From: Photobacterium sanctipauli
GTDB lineage: Bacteria > Pseudomonadota > Gammaproteobacteria > Enterobacterales > Vibrionaceae
Assembly (NCBI RefSeq): GCF_003026495.1
Contig: NZ_PYMA01000015.1
Span: 1-64,000 of the forward strand
DNA length: 64,000 nucleotides
Direction: 5' to 3'
In this document: piece after piece, positions 55,178-63,551 of the stretch
Layout: each line of letters opens with the position of its first letter
Position numbering within the stretch: the first letter of the stretch is position 1
Notes under the pieces: model-generated
The model's database searches: none
Told to the model about the DNA's origin: nothing
What the model saw: the letters and a program-made list of their open reading frames with translations, nothing else
Made by a program: the position numbers and the translations under genes

Positions 55178-56359
55178 CTAGTACTCATTCACCGAGCCAC
55201 GGTAGCGCATAAACCTCGCGACTTGAGGCAAGACCAGTAATAGCACCGCCAAAGTAAATGCGATAAAGCTGCCAACCATAAAGGCAGACTGGGCACCAGA
55301 CGTGATGAATAAATTGCTAGCCAATGGCGAAGTAAACTGGCCAAGGAAGAAGGCTGTCACAAACCCTCCCATTAGCTGTGGTCGGCTCTCTGGCGTACTG
55401 CAAGCCGCGACCCCTTTATTCAAGGCAGGTACCAACAAGCCAAAACCTACCCCAATGATACAGCCGCCAATAGCCATGCCTAGCCAGCTGGCTGCCACAG
55501 AGATCAAACCATGGCCGACTGTGAACGACAACGCCGCAATGGCGATGATTTGGTATTCGTTGAATCGGCGTCCAAGGCGAGGAACGAGCATTGAGGCCGC
55601 CCCCGAGACGAAACTAAACAATGCCAACGACATACCAATCTGGGTTGGGCGGGCATCCAGCATTTCAGTCACAACAAACGGGTACATAACGGGGATCATA
55701 TAAAACAGCACCATCATCACGAAGCCTGCCATATAAATTGGCATAACCTCAAGCCATTGCTGCTTAGTCACCACAACCTTCGCTTTTTGGGCTGGCTTCT
55801 CGCTGGTTGGGATCACCACAACGGCTGCCATTAGCACCAGCAACGCCAAAAGGTAGACTGAAAATGGCAAGCGCCAGTGCATATCGGCCAGATAACCACC
55901 AACGCCGACAAAAATAACCCCGCCCATATTCATTGCGACCGACTGATAGGCAATCAGCTTTTCTCGTCCCCGGCCAGAGCTCAAGTTAGACACCAAGGTT
56001 GAGCTCAGCGTCATGATGATAGCTATCGACATCCCCAACACGAACCGGCCAACCAACAGCAAAGGTAGACTATCTAACCAAAGTCCGGTGCTACCCGCAA
56101 CGCCGTAGCCGAGTAGGCCAATCAGGAATAAGGGTTTCAAGCCCAGCTTATGGGTCAAGGTGCCAACAAACGGCGCCGTCAGCACCACCGCCAATGAAGG
56201 CAGAGTCAGTAACAGCGACACCAGTTCAAGATTATCAAACTGCAAGTTAAGTGCCGGTAATGATGGGCCGACCAATGTCCCCGCCATGATCGTAAGTGCG
56301 CTGGATACCAGCAGCAGTAAAGCCACCGGCATTTTAGGAAAAATATGTGGCGTCATCAC
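55178..56359 (-). CDS. MFS transporter, probable drug efflux
   Basis: A 393-residue protein with about 12 membrane segments. It has the antiporter motif C region (GPSLPALNLQF) and a loop 2-3 LTHKLGLKPLFLIG, then SSGRGREKLIAYQS after segment 4. The layout is that of drug:H+ antiporter 12-segment MFS efflux pumps. It is divergent from a LysR-type gene, which commonly controls such transporters, though here that gene is frameshifted. Substrate is unknown. Confidence 0.82.
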   Translation of the reverse strand: MMTPHIFPKMPVALLLLVSSALTIMAGTLVGPSLPALNLQFDNLELVSLLLTLPSLAVVLTAPFVGTLTHKLGLKPLFLIGLLGYGVAGSTGLWLDSLPLLLVGRFVLGMSIAIIMTLSSTLVSNLSSGRGREKLIAYQSVAMNMGGVIFVGVGGYLADMHWRLPFSVYLLALLVLMAAVVVIPTSEKPAQKAKVVVTKQQWLEVMPIYMAGFVMMVLFYMIPVMYPFVVTEMLDARPTQIGMSLALFSFVSGAASMLVPRLGRRFNEYQIIAIAALSFTVGHGLISVAASWLGMAIGGCIIGVGFGLLVPALNKGVAACSTPESRPQLMGGFVTAFFLGQFTSPLASNLFITSGAQSAFMVGSFIAFTLAVLLLVLPQVARFMRYRGSVNEY

Positions 56360-56442
56360 GTCCCCTCTTCATTGTTATATTGACAACAATCATAATTGCG
56401 TACCAATATGTGAACAACAGTAAAAAATGAGACAGATTGTTC

Positions 56443-57364
56443 ATGAAATGGAACATTAACGACATGCCTATTTTTGTCGCCGTGGTTGATTGCGGTGGCT
56501 TTACCGCAGCAGCAAAAAAAACTTTCCATGCCCAAATCGACAGTGAGTCGCAGCATCAGTCGCCTAGAAACGGATTTGAATATCCGTCTGCTTGAACGAA
56601 ATTCCAGAAACCTGCGTTTAACCACCGAAGGTGAGCAGTTTTATCACCACTGCCAACTGATGATGGAACAACTTGCCGCCACTCAAGCAACGCTATCAGG
56701 CTTTGCCCAAGTCCCCAGCGGTAAGCTCACCGTCTCGTTGCCTGCAGGCTTCAATGTCGAGTTTATCCAGAGCGAACTAGTCCATTTCTTAAACCAATAC
56801 CCAGAGATCCAGCTGGATCTGCAAATCGCCCACAGCCACCAGGATCTTTATCATGGCAATATTGACCTTGCGGTACAGATTGGCCCCCTGCCCGACTCCG
56901 AGCTGATCGCTATCAAACTTATCGAGTCGCCACAAATTTGGGTGGGTTCTCCCCATTACCTAGAGCAATACACGGATGAGCTTCAATGTCAGGATGTCAC
57001 CATCACTAGCCTGAAAAAGCACAGCAAGATACAGCTAATCCACCCGCAACAATACAATTTCAAAATGCACTTTAAAGGTGGGGAAGATGTCCTATTTGAA
57101 CCGCCCGTCGCCCAATGCAACGATGCTCTCACCGTTAGGCAAGCAGTGATCACGGGGGCCGGTATCGCGCTTCTGCCCAAGTTATTGGTTCAACGAGCAC
57201 TCAACACCGGAGAGCTAATCGAGTTTGCCAAAGAGCGCGAAGTACACCCAAAAACCGCCTTGTATGCCGTGTATCCAAGCAATAAGTTTCTATCTGAAAA
57301 AACACGGCTATTCATCCAGTTCTTGAAAGACGCCATAGCAAACAACGACAACAAAGATGATTAG
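56443..57364 (+). pseudogene. LysR-type regulator, frameshifted in an A8 tract
   Basis: The true N-terminus is ATG 56443 (MKWNINDMPIFVAVVDCGGFTAAAKK). It is joined in the +1 frame to LSMPKSTVSRSISRLETDLNIRLLERNSRNLRLTTEGEQFYHHC, the classic LysR helix-turn-helix, with the effector domain to 57364. The frame changes at a run of eight A residues (56514-56521); seven would keep one frame. This could be a phase-variable or slippage-tolerant tract, a real mutation, or a sequencing error. Alternative in-frame starts downstream omit half the DNA-binding helix. It is divergent from an MFS gene it would control. Confidence 0.83.
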
Positions 57365-57405
57365 GCCCGCTTGATGCACCTTGCCCATGTTTTTCTGAAA
57401 AATTA

Positions 57406-57426
57406 GGCGGGTTTCCTTAACCCGCC
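57406..57426 (-). terminator. Terminator after the exported NTF2-like gene
   Basis: The stem GGCGGGTT / AACCCGCC with a 5-nt loop is followed on the minus strand by TAATTTTT. It is about 12 bp after the stop of the gene at 57439. Confidence 0.8.
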
Positions 57427-57438
57427 AAACACCCCATG

Positions 57439-57990
57439 TTATTCGAAGCTGTTTTTTCTGGCTTCTTTCGCTTTCAGTTTTTGCTCTGCAAACCTTGGCG
57501 CTTGCGCCAAAATATCTCTGCTGCCATCTTCGCTATTAGCCTTTAAGGTCACGGACGTGATATGCCAATGGCCCTCAACCTTCGCCATTAAAAACGCATA
57601 TTCGCCCGTCACAGCCCAAAAGCCATCGTCACCCAGCCAGTGGCTTGCAGTAATATCAACCTTGGCACTGACGCTACTGCCGTTAACCACCACCTGCATA
57701 TTGCTCAACTCATGGTAGGTTGTGTCAAACCCCGGCAGAAACCCAGCCCATTGCTTCATCAAATCTTGGCGGCTTACTTTCTGGGGCTCGCCCCCAAACA
57801 AGGAGGTGTAGTCAACGGTCAGCTCAGGCGAGAACAAACGGCCTAAGTATTCATAGGCCCCTTGGTCGGCCATCGCAGAAAAACTATTCAAAGCACTGCG
57901 GATCTGCGCTTCGTCTCTGGTCAGTGTTTGAGCATTAACAGTCATAGATAAAACTCCAACTACCATTAAAATCCAATACCTAAACTTCAT
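57439..57990 (-). CDS. Exported NTF2-like/SnoaL-fold protein
   Basis: A 183-residue protein with an N-terminal signal peptide (MKFRYWILMVVGVLSMTVNAQT) and an NTF2-like cone domain (IRSALNSFSAMADQGAYEYLGRLFSPELTVDYTSLFGG, then VSAKVDITASHWLGDDGFWAVTGEYAF and MAKVEGHWHITSVTLKA). It is the second of two exported genes; the alpha/beta hydrolase ends 9 bp before its start. The pair repeats the plan of 34278-35682, but both partners here carry signal peptides. Role unknown. Confidence 0.78.
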   Translation of the reverse strand: MKFRYWILMVVGVLSMTVNAQTLTRDEAQIRSALNSFSAMADQGAYEYLGRLFSPELTVDYTSLFGGEPQKVSRQDLMKQWAGFLPGFDTTYHELSNMQVVVNGSSVSAKVDITASHWLGDDGFWAVTGEYAFLMAKVEGHWHITSVTLKANSEDGSRDILAQAPRFAEQKLKAKEARKNSFE

Positions 57991-57999
57991 CGCGTCACC

Positions 58000-58971
58000 T
58001 TACAAGTTGGCGTCAAAATGCTTTACCAGTGCTTCAACCGCCTGAGATACCGCCTCTGGTTGGTCGTAAAAATCAAACTGAGAAACATCATCTAGCCACA
58101 CGGCACTGACATTGTTACCTGCATTATCCAGATATTGATGGGCGCCAGCTGGTAACGCCATCGACTCCGATGCCACCATCAGTACAGGTTTGTCTTGCTT
58201 GCTCGCACTCTGCTGAGCATCGTAGTTCAACCATCCATCCCACGAAGCCACATTGAATTGATTGTCATATTCGGGGATCAAGCCACGTTCTGTTTCCGTG
58301 TAGTAAGGCACTTGGAACATCAGCGCACGATTGTTAGTGCTGCTCGCCGCTTCAATATAAACAGGTTCCAAGGCTTTTGCCGCTTGCTCGGCTGCTGCCA
58401 GCAGTCCATTGGCACTCTCTTCGCCACCATAGATTTCGGTTGCCATGACTTTGTTATGCACCCAAGGGGCAACTGCCGCCGCAGCCTTCACCTGCTCATT
58501 ACCCGCCACAGCATCCAACATGTAACCCGCAGACGCACAGATCCCCAAACCGGCGATTCGGCTGCTATCTATCTGCTCCAATTTCGCCACAGCATCAATC
58601 ACTGCACGAATATCAACTGTTTTACGACTTGGGTTTTCCAAGTACTTAATGGTGTCATCCGACTCACCCCAGCCACGAAAATCAAATGTCACCGCAGCAT
58701 AGCCTTTATCTGCCAATGCCCTCGCATACACTGCCGGCATCTGCTCTTTCACTGTTGTCCATGCCCCAGTCACTATCACTACCGGCGGCTTTTCAACGCC
58801 TTCTGGCAAATAGATATTGGCAGCAAGCTGGCCTACTTGGGTATCCAATTCAATATGCTTCACAGTTATTTCCTCATTGGCAACATTTGCAGTTTCGCCA
58901 CTTGCTTGGGCGGCAAATGGCAACACACCTACCGCTAGCATCAGCAGTTTTTTCAAGCCTTTATTCAACAT
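58000..58971 (-). CDS. Exported alpha/beta hydrolase
   Basis: A 323-residue alpha/beta hydrolase with a signal peptide (MLNKGLKKLLMLAVGVLPFAAQASG). It shows the oxyanion/strand region VVIVTGAWTTVKEQMPAVYARAL, the DFRGWGESDD loop, a possible nucleophile in GLGICASAGYM (GxCxS form, so Cys or a displaced Ser) and late acidic and tyrosine residues (FDFYDQ). It is about 50% like the broken paralogue at 34755-35682 by eye. It stands as the first gene of a two-gene unit, facing a divergent AraC regulator. Confidence 0.85.
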   Translation of the reverse strand: MLNKGLKKLLMLAVGVLPFAAQASGETANVANEEITVKHIELDTQVGQLAANIYLPEGVEKPPVVIVTGAWTTVKEQMPAVYARALADKGYAAVTFDFRGWGESDDTIKYLENPSRKTVDIRAVIDAVAKLEQIDSSRIAGLGICASAGYMLDAVAGNEQVKAAAAVAPWVHNKVMATEIYGGEESANGLLAAAEQAAKALEPVYIEAASSTNNRALMFQVPYYTETERGLIPEYDNQFNVASWDGWLNYDAQQSASKQDKPVLMVASESMALPAGAHQYLDNAGNNVSAVWLDDVSQFDFYDQPEAVSQAVEALVKHFDANL

Positions 58972-59204
58972 AACCGACGACCTCCAAATCCTATGATTGT
59001 GTTCCGACTAAATTACCCGTCTAAGTTGAATACAGATTAGCAACGCGTAGATTTTGAGGATTGAACATTGCTGCTTGGGGTTTTGTACTTTATTGCCAGC
59101 CGAGACCATAGTGAGGTATATACTTGAGTTGACGGAATAATCTATCATCGGCTAAGTTTTGTGATAGCGTATACCGAGCTAAAAGAGCGCCTTAAGAGGA
59201 AAGG

Positions 59205-60107
59205 ATGAAATCGAGCCTGAAGTTTTACGATTTTGAATCTAAAGCACTATCTGATTGCGGTGATGTACTCGACATCGAATTTTCTAACCATGAGTTGAAT
59301 TGGCCTGGCGTCATTCTCGAAAAGGGGATGTCGCCGCACTTCTACCCAACCAATGTGTTTACCCCCTACTTCTATTTCGCCGTTGCAATAGACCAAGATC
59401 TCAATTGGAGCGTCGAAACCAACGGCAGTTTCTCTGACTTAAAAAGCAGCCCAGGCAATATTTGGATTAACCCGCCTGAAACGCCCTTTACCCATGATAT
59501 TTCTGAGCCTTGCTACTTTGTTATTCTTGCCATTGAAAAGCAGGTCTTTCTTGAAAACTGCGCGCTGAGCATAGAAGGCATCCAGTTACAGTTTTTGAAT
59601 AACTACAACGTGTTGGATGAGACCATCAATGGCATCATTAGGCTTTTCATGCTCGAAGCGCAAGCCAAGGGTAGAAACGGCAATGCTTATATGAAAAACC
59701 TCATATCCCTGCTTGCCACGCACTACATCCACAATTATTCGAACTACGTGGATCTCAAAAACAGCCAACTGGCCGCGTCCAAGTTCGACCAACACCAAGT
59801 CGACCGTGTCGATCAATTCATTGAAGCAAACATAGGGAGCGCCATTTCTGTCGATGATATGGCCGACTTACTCGGGTGCAGTAAGTTTTATTTCCTGCGG
59901 GAGTTTAAGAAGCTAGTCGGCGTAACCCCGTACCAATACTTAATGAACAAACGCCTTGAGCAAGCAAAAGTAGCGCTCTCGTCAGGATCGGTTAATATTG
60001 CCCTCACCGCCCACGAACTGGGCTTTAACGACCAATCCCATTTCACCCGCGCCTTCAAAAACCACTTCGGCATGACCCCGGGACAGTTCGTCAAACAACG
60101 TCAATAG
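59205..60107 (+). CDS. AraC-family transcriptional regulator
   Basis: A 300-residue regulator. The N-terminal half is a cupin-like effector domain, and the last 100 residues are two helix-turn-helices (DDMADLLGCSKFYFLREFKKLVGVTPYQYLMNKRLEQAKVAL, then ALTAHELGFNDQSHFTRAFKNHFGMTPGQFVKQ). GAGGAAAGG precedes the ATG. It is divergent from the exported hydrolase gene and is its probable regulator. The stop codon TAG lies in the first unit of the CAATAGG repeats. Confidence 0.9.
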   Translation: MKSSLKFYDFESKALSDCGDVLDIEFSNHELNWPGVILEKGMSPHFYPTNVFTPYFYFAVAIDQDLNWSVETNGSFSDLKSSPGNIWINPPETPFTHDISEPCYFVILAIEKQVFLENCALSIEGIQLQFLNNYNVLDETINGIIRLFMLEAQAKGRNGNAYMKNLISLLATHYIHNYSNYVDLKNSQLAASKFDQHQVDRVDQFIEANIGSAISVDDMADLLGCSKFYFLREFKKLVGVTPYQYLMNKRLEQAKVALSSGSVNIALTAHELGFNDQSHFTRAFKNHFGMTPGQFVKQRQ

Positions 60108-60163
60108 GCAATAGGCAATAGGCAATAGGCAATAGGCAATAGGCAATAGGCAATAGGCAATAG
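60102..60163. repeat. CAATAGG heptamer tandem repeat, about nine copies
   Basis: CAATAGG repeats without interruption for 62 bp. The AraC stop codon falls in the first unit, so changes in copy number do not alter the protein. The heptamer length is shared with ACCCTAT at 48297. Confidence 0.92.
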
Positions 60164-60544
60164 AAAGAATACAAGCTGCCATTGAGTCGGCGCCTGTAAG
60201 AATAGAACTAGTAAAACAATCTACCATTAATACAGAGTGCAGTTTTGATCTTCATACCCCACTAAGGCAGCGACCTCATTCAGTCTCATTAATATCTCCG
60301 ACAAATACGTCTTAACCCCCCTCAGCAGGGACACTAGCAAAACACGACAGCGGTTCGGCAATTTACGCCAAGTTGTCGCAAGCTCATCAACATCACCCTA
60401 TACTCGTTGAGCTCCCTTTTACGCGTATTTCATCATCACAATAATTCACTCTTAATTTCATTGACTAATAGCTCATTCCACCCCTACTATTGATATGTTA
60501 TAACGTATCCAACCCGCACAAGAGAATGGACTAGCTAGACGCTT
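60164..60544. other. Intergenic region, no gene seen
   Basis: About 380 bp between the repeat and the Zur-like gene. Apart from the Zur-box-like palindrome near its end, I see no ORF, hairpin or known motif. Confidence 0.5.
60492..60509 (+). promoter_or_regulatory. Zur-box-like palindrome
   Basis: GATATGTTATAACGTATC is nearly self-complementary and resembles the TGTTATANTATAACA core of gammaproteobacterial Zur boxes. It lies 36-53 bp before the Zur-like start, suggesting zinc-dependent autoregulation. Confidence 0.65.
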
Positions 60545-61018
60545 ATGAACAACCTTGAAGCTATAATCTGTCATGCTGAGGAGCTATGCCGCGACCGCGG
60601 GACACGATTAACCACCAAGAGGAAGACTGTACTTTCTGGTCTTATCCACTCTCAGAAGGCACTTTCTGCCTATGAGTTAATTGATATCTGCAAGCAAGAA
60701 TTTGGAACAACGATTCCTGCGACATCGGTATATCGAATTCTGGAATTTCTGGAATCAGAGCAGTTAGTTCATAAGCTTAACATCAGTAACAAGTATGTGG
60801 CTTGTTCGCACATCACCTGTTCCCATGAGCACGGTACCCCTCAATTTCTTATCTGTAATTGCTGTAATAAAGTTAAAGAAATCAATGTGAGTAAATCTGC
60901 AATTGGAGAACTGCAAGAAAGTGCCAAACAAGTTGGATTTCAAATCATGAGTCCACAAATAGAGATGAATTGCATTTGTAAAGAGTGCACAGCCGAAGAA
61001 CAAGAATATAACTCGTAA
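60545..61018 (+). CDS. zur: Fur-family regulator, Zur-like
   Basis: A 157-residue Fur-family protein. The winged helix contains RGTRLTTKRKTVLSGLIHSQKALSAYELIDICKQEFGTTIPATSVYRILEFL, and the metal/dimer domain has CSHEHG, ICNCCNKVKEI (CxxC) and CICKEC near the end (second CxxC), as in Zur. A Zur-box-like palindrome lies upstream, and the COG0523 gene follows 19 bp downstream. I call it zur by context and cysteine pattern, not by alignment. Confidence 0.75.
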   Translation: MNNLEAIICHAEELCRDRGTRLTTKRKTVLSGLIHSQKALSAYELIDICKQEFGTTIPATSVYRILEFLESEQLVHKLNISNKYVACSHITCSHEHGTPQFLICNCCNKVKEINVSKSAIGELQESAKQVGFQIMSPQIEMNCICKECTAEEQEYNS

Positions 61019-61037
61019 AGGACACGAGAGGTGAACT

Positions 61038-62039
61038 ATGAACAATACAGCTATCCAGGCCGTACCCACCAATATCATCACTGGATTTCTAGGAGTAGGT
61101 AAAACTTCTGCCATACTCCACTTGCTAAAGAGCAAGCCAGACAACGAGCGCTGGGCTGTTTTAGTCAACGAATTTGGCGAAATTGGTGTCGATGGAAGTT
61201 TATTTGAAGGCCAGCATACCGAAAATAACGGCGTATTTATTCGTGAAGTCCCTGGCGGCTGTATGTGCTGCGCAGCTGGCTTACCGATGCAAATAGCATT
61301 AAACCAGTTACTCAGCCAAGCCAAACCCGACCGCTTACTCATTGAGCCAACAGGCCTTGGACACCCTAAAGAGGTGTTACAGATACTCTCAGCTGACTAT
61401 TACCAAGAAATTTTGTCACTGCAAAAAACCTTAACGCTCGTCGACGCCAGAAAGCTCTCTGATCCGCAGTACACCAATCATGATACGTTTAATCAGCAAA
61501 TTACCATTGCTGACACCATCATTGGTAACAAAGTCGATTTATATGATGAGTATGACAAGTTCCAACTGTCTAGTTACATCAAGCAACATGCCAAACCGGA
61601 CACCGAAATCATTTTAACCCAGCAAGGTCAATTTGACCTCTCAGTGCTGAGCGGCCCAACCTCATGGAAGTTGGAGACCGCGCATCATCATCACCACCAT
61701 GCCAAGAAAGACAAAGTCATGGCTTCAGATGCTCCGATACCCGAGAGTGGTTTTCTCAAGGCCCAAAACGAAGGGGAAGGCTTTAAAAGTGCTGGATGGC
61801 GGTTCTCCCCGGATAAAGTTTTCGACCATAATAAATTGCTTGGCATTCTTACTGGCATCCAAACAGAAAGGTTAAAAGCCGTATTTATTACTGAGTCAGG
61901 GGTATTTGGCTACAACCTTACCAATGATGGCATGACTGAATTTGAGCTCGACGATTGTGCCGAAAGTCGCATTGAGATAATTGCAACAGAGCTGAGTGAA
62001 ACGTTAGAAGATAATTTACTAGCGTGCTTAGTTGAGTAA
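61038..62039 (+). CDS. COG0523-family GTPase (zinc metallochaperone type)
   Basis: A 333-residue P-loop GTPase: Walker A GFLGVGKTSAILHLL, the metal-binding GGCMCCAAGLPM (CxCC type), the switch EPTGLGHPKEV, and GNKVDLYDEYD (NKxD). A C-terminal CobW-like domain follows a six-residue His run (about 218-223), expected to bind zinc. Members deliver zinc to client proteins when it is scarce. Its start is 19 bp after the Zur-like gene, so both are probably controlled together by zinc. Confidence 0.85.
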   Translation: MNNTAIQAVPTNIITGFLGVGKTSAILHLLKSKPDNERWAVLVNEFGEIGVDGSLFEGQHTENNGVFIREVPGGCMCCAAGLPMQIALNQLLSQAKPDRLLIEPTGLGHPKEVLQILSADYYQEILSLQKTLTLVDARKLSDPQYTNHDTFNQQITIADTIIGNKVDLYDEYDKFQLSSYIKQHAKPDTEIILTQQGQFDLSVLSGPTSWKLETAHHHHHHAKKDKVMASDAPIPESGFLKAQNEGEGFKSAGWRFSPDKVFDHNKLLGILTGIQTERLKAVFITESGVFGYNLTNDGMTEFELDDCAESRIEIIATELSETLEDNLLACLVE

Positions 62040-62054
62040 CAACTTTCGTTAAGA

Positions 62055-62082
62055 TATGTGGGGCACTACCAATGCCCCATCA
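62055..62082. terminator. Hairpin between convergent genes
   Basis: TGTGGGGCA and ATGCCCCAT form a stem across a 6-nt loop between the COG0523 stop and the MATE stop. There is no T run, so it may act as a weak bidirectional terminator. Confidence 0.5.
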
Positions 62083-62100
62083 TGCAAATGCAAAGACTCA

Positions 62101-63474
62101 TTAACCTTTAATTTCAGCGACTTCGTGCAAATCGTTCGTCGGGCTCTTTTCTGGCAATGGGTTTCGCGTAACAAAGTACAGGCTAAAGCCAATGGTCATT
62201 ACTTCTGCAAACACGAATGCCGACCAAACGAACTTATCCCCCAGCAACGGTGGCAACATAAATAATCCAACCAACACAAATATCAGCCCACGGAGCAAAG
62301 AAAGCACCGAAGATTTAGACGGCTGAGCGAGGGCCTGAAAATAGGTTGAGATAATAATATTGGCCGCCATAAACGGCGCAGACAGGAAGTACCAGCGAAC
62401 CGCCTCCACTGACATAGCGATTTGAGCAGGATCGTCTGTGATGAACCACTGGACAATTTCGCTAGCAAAAATGGAAACCAGCACGCCGACGGACAGCCCA
62501 ATACAAACCCCATATTTAAGCCCTAATGAGAAGCTTTGCTTCACCCAAAGGTAGTTACCAGCCCCAAAGTTATAGCTGATTATCGGTTGGCAAGCCTGAG
62601 AGATCCCCAGCAGGATGAAAAGCACAAACACGCCTAAGTTGATCGTTAGGCTGTAAGCAATAAGGTGAGCTTCACTGTATTGGTTGAGCAATACAAAGTT
62701 AAACACCACAATAGTGATGGTGAGTGCCAACTCGATAAAGAAGTTAGGTGCGCCAATGGAAGACACACGCTGAATCACATCGCGCCTACATCGACTAAAA
62801 CGCAAGGATAGCTGGGCAGTTTTAGACTTAAAATGCGTTAGCAATATCGCCGTCATCACCCATTGCGCCAACCCGGTTGCCAAGGCAGCACCGCCCATTC
62901 CCATGTCCATCCACCAAATAAACACGACATCCAACACGATATTCACTAAGGCACCAGCAACCATTGCCACCATCGCCAATTTGGGATTACCGTCATTACG
63001 GATAAAGCTCGATACCACCCAATTAATACTGTAGTTGAGTAAGAATGGCAGCAGGTAAATCAGGTATTCTCGGCTCAGGGTAAATATTGCCCCCTCGGCA
63101 CCGAAAGCATGCAGTACGCTATCGAGCGTCAGCCAGCTGAGTGCCACCAGCAAGGTGAACACCCCAACAGAAAAAAACAGGGTCTGAGAAAAAATCGCTT
63201 GTCCTTTATCGTGGTTTCCCTTGCCAAACTCTATCGACATCCAAGTAGCACCGCCTATCCCAAGCATCATGGCAATGGCTGTAAATACCGAAAAGTATGG
63301 GATAACCAGAGATACCGCCCCTAACCCATCGGCACCAACCAATCGCCCTATAAACAAGGTATCAATAAATATAAAGGCGCATTTGATCAGCATTCCCGCA
63401 ACCGCAGGGATTAAATAACGATGAAAAGTCTGGCTAACAGACCCTTGGTTAAACTCAGTAGATGTGTGGCTCAT
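62101..63474 (-). CDS. MATE-family efflux transporter
   Basis: A 457-residue inner-membrane protein with about 12 segments in two matching halves. The MATE patterns LIKCAFIFIDTLFIGRLVGADGLGAVSLVIPYF (first half) and ISQACQPIISYNFGAGNYLWVKQSF (second half) are present. Members export cationic drugs or other compounds by Na+ or H+ antiport. It is monocistronic. Substrate is unknown. Confidence 0.9.
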   Translation of the reverse strand: MSHTSTEFNQGSVSQTFHRYLIPAVAGMLIKCAFIFIDTLFIGRLVGADGLGAVSLVIPYFSVFTAIAMMLGIGGATWMSIEFGKGNHDKGQAIFSQTLFFSVGVFTLLVALSWLTLDSVLHAFGAEGAIFTLSREYLIYLLPFLLNYSINWVVSSFIRNDGNPKLAMVAMVAGALVNIVLDVVFIWWMDMGMGGAALATGLAQWVMTAILLTHFKSKTAQLSLRFSRCRRDVIQRVSSIGAPNFFIELALTITIVVFNFVLLNQYSEAHLIAYSLTINLGVFVLFILLGISQACQPIISYNFGAGNYLWVKQSFSLGLKYGVCIGLSVGVLVSIFASEIVQWFITDDPAQIAMSVEAVRWYFLSAPFMAANIIISTYFQALAQPSKSSVLSLLRGLIFVLVGLFMLPPLLGDKFVWSAFVFAEVMTIGFSLYFVTRNPLPEKSPTNDLHEVAEIKG

Positions 63475-63551
63475 GGCAATCGAACATTAAGAAATATCAG
63501 GCCGCGAGATTGTTGCTAAAACCTGAAAAAATGTCGAGGAAAAACTCGCCA

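Noticed and set aside
58195..58938. Plus-strand ORF of 247 codons opposite the exported alpha/beta hydrolase
   Set aside because: It mirrors a well-supported gene, has no recognisable domain, and lacks a good ribosome site.
60102..60163. CRISPR array
   Set aside because: The units are only 7 bp and contiguous, with no spacers and no cas genes nearby.
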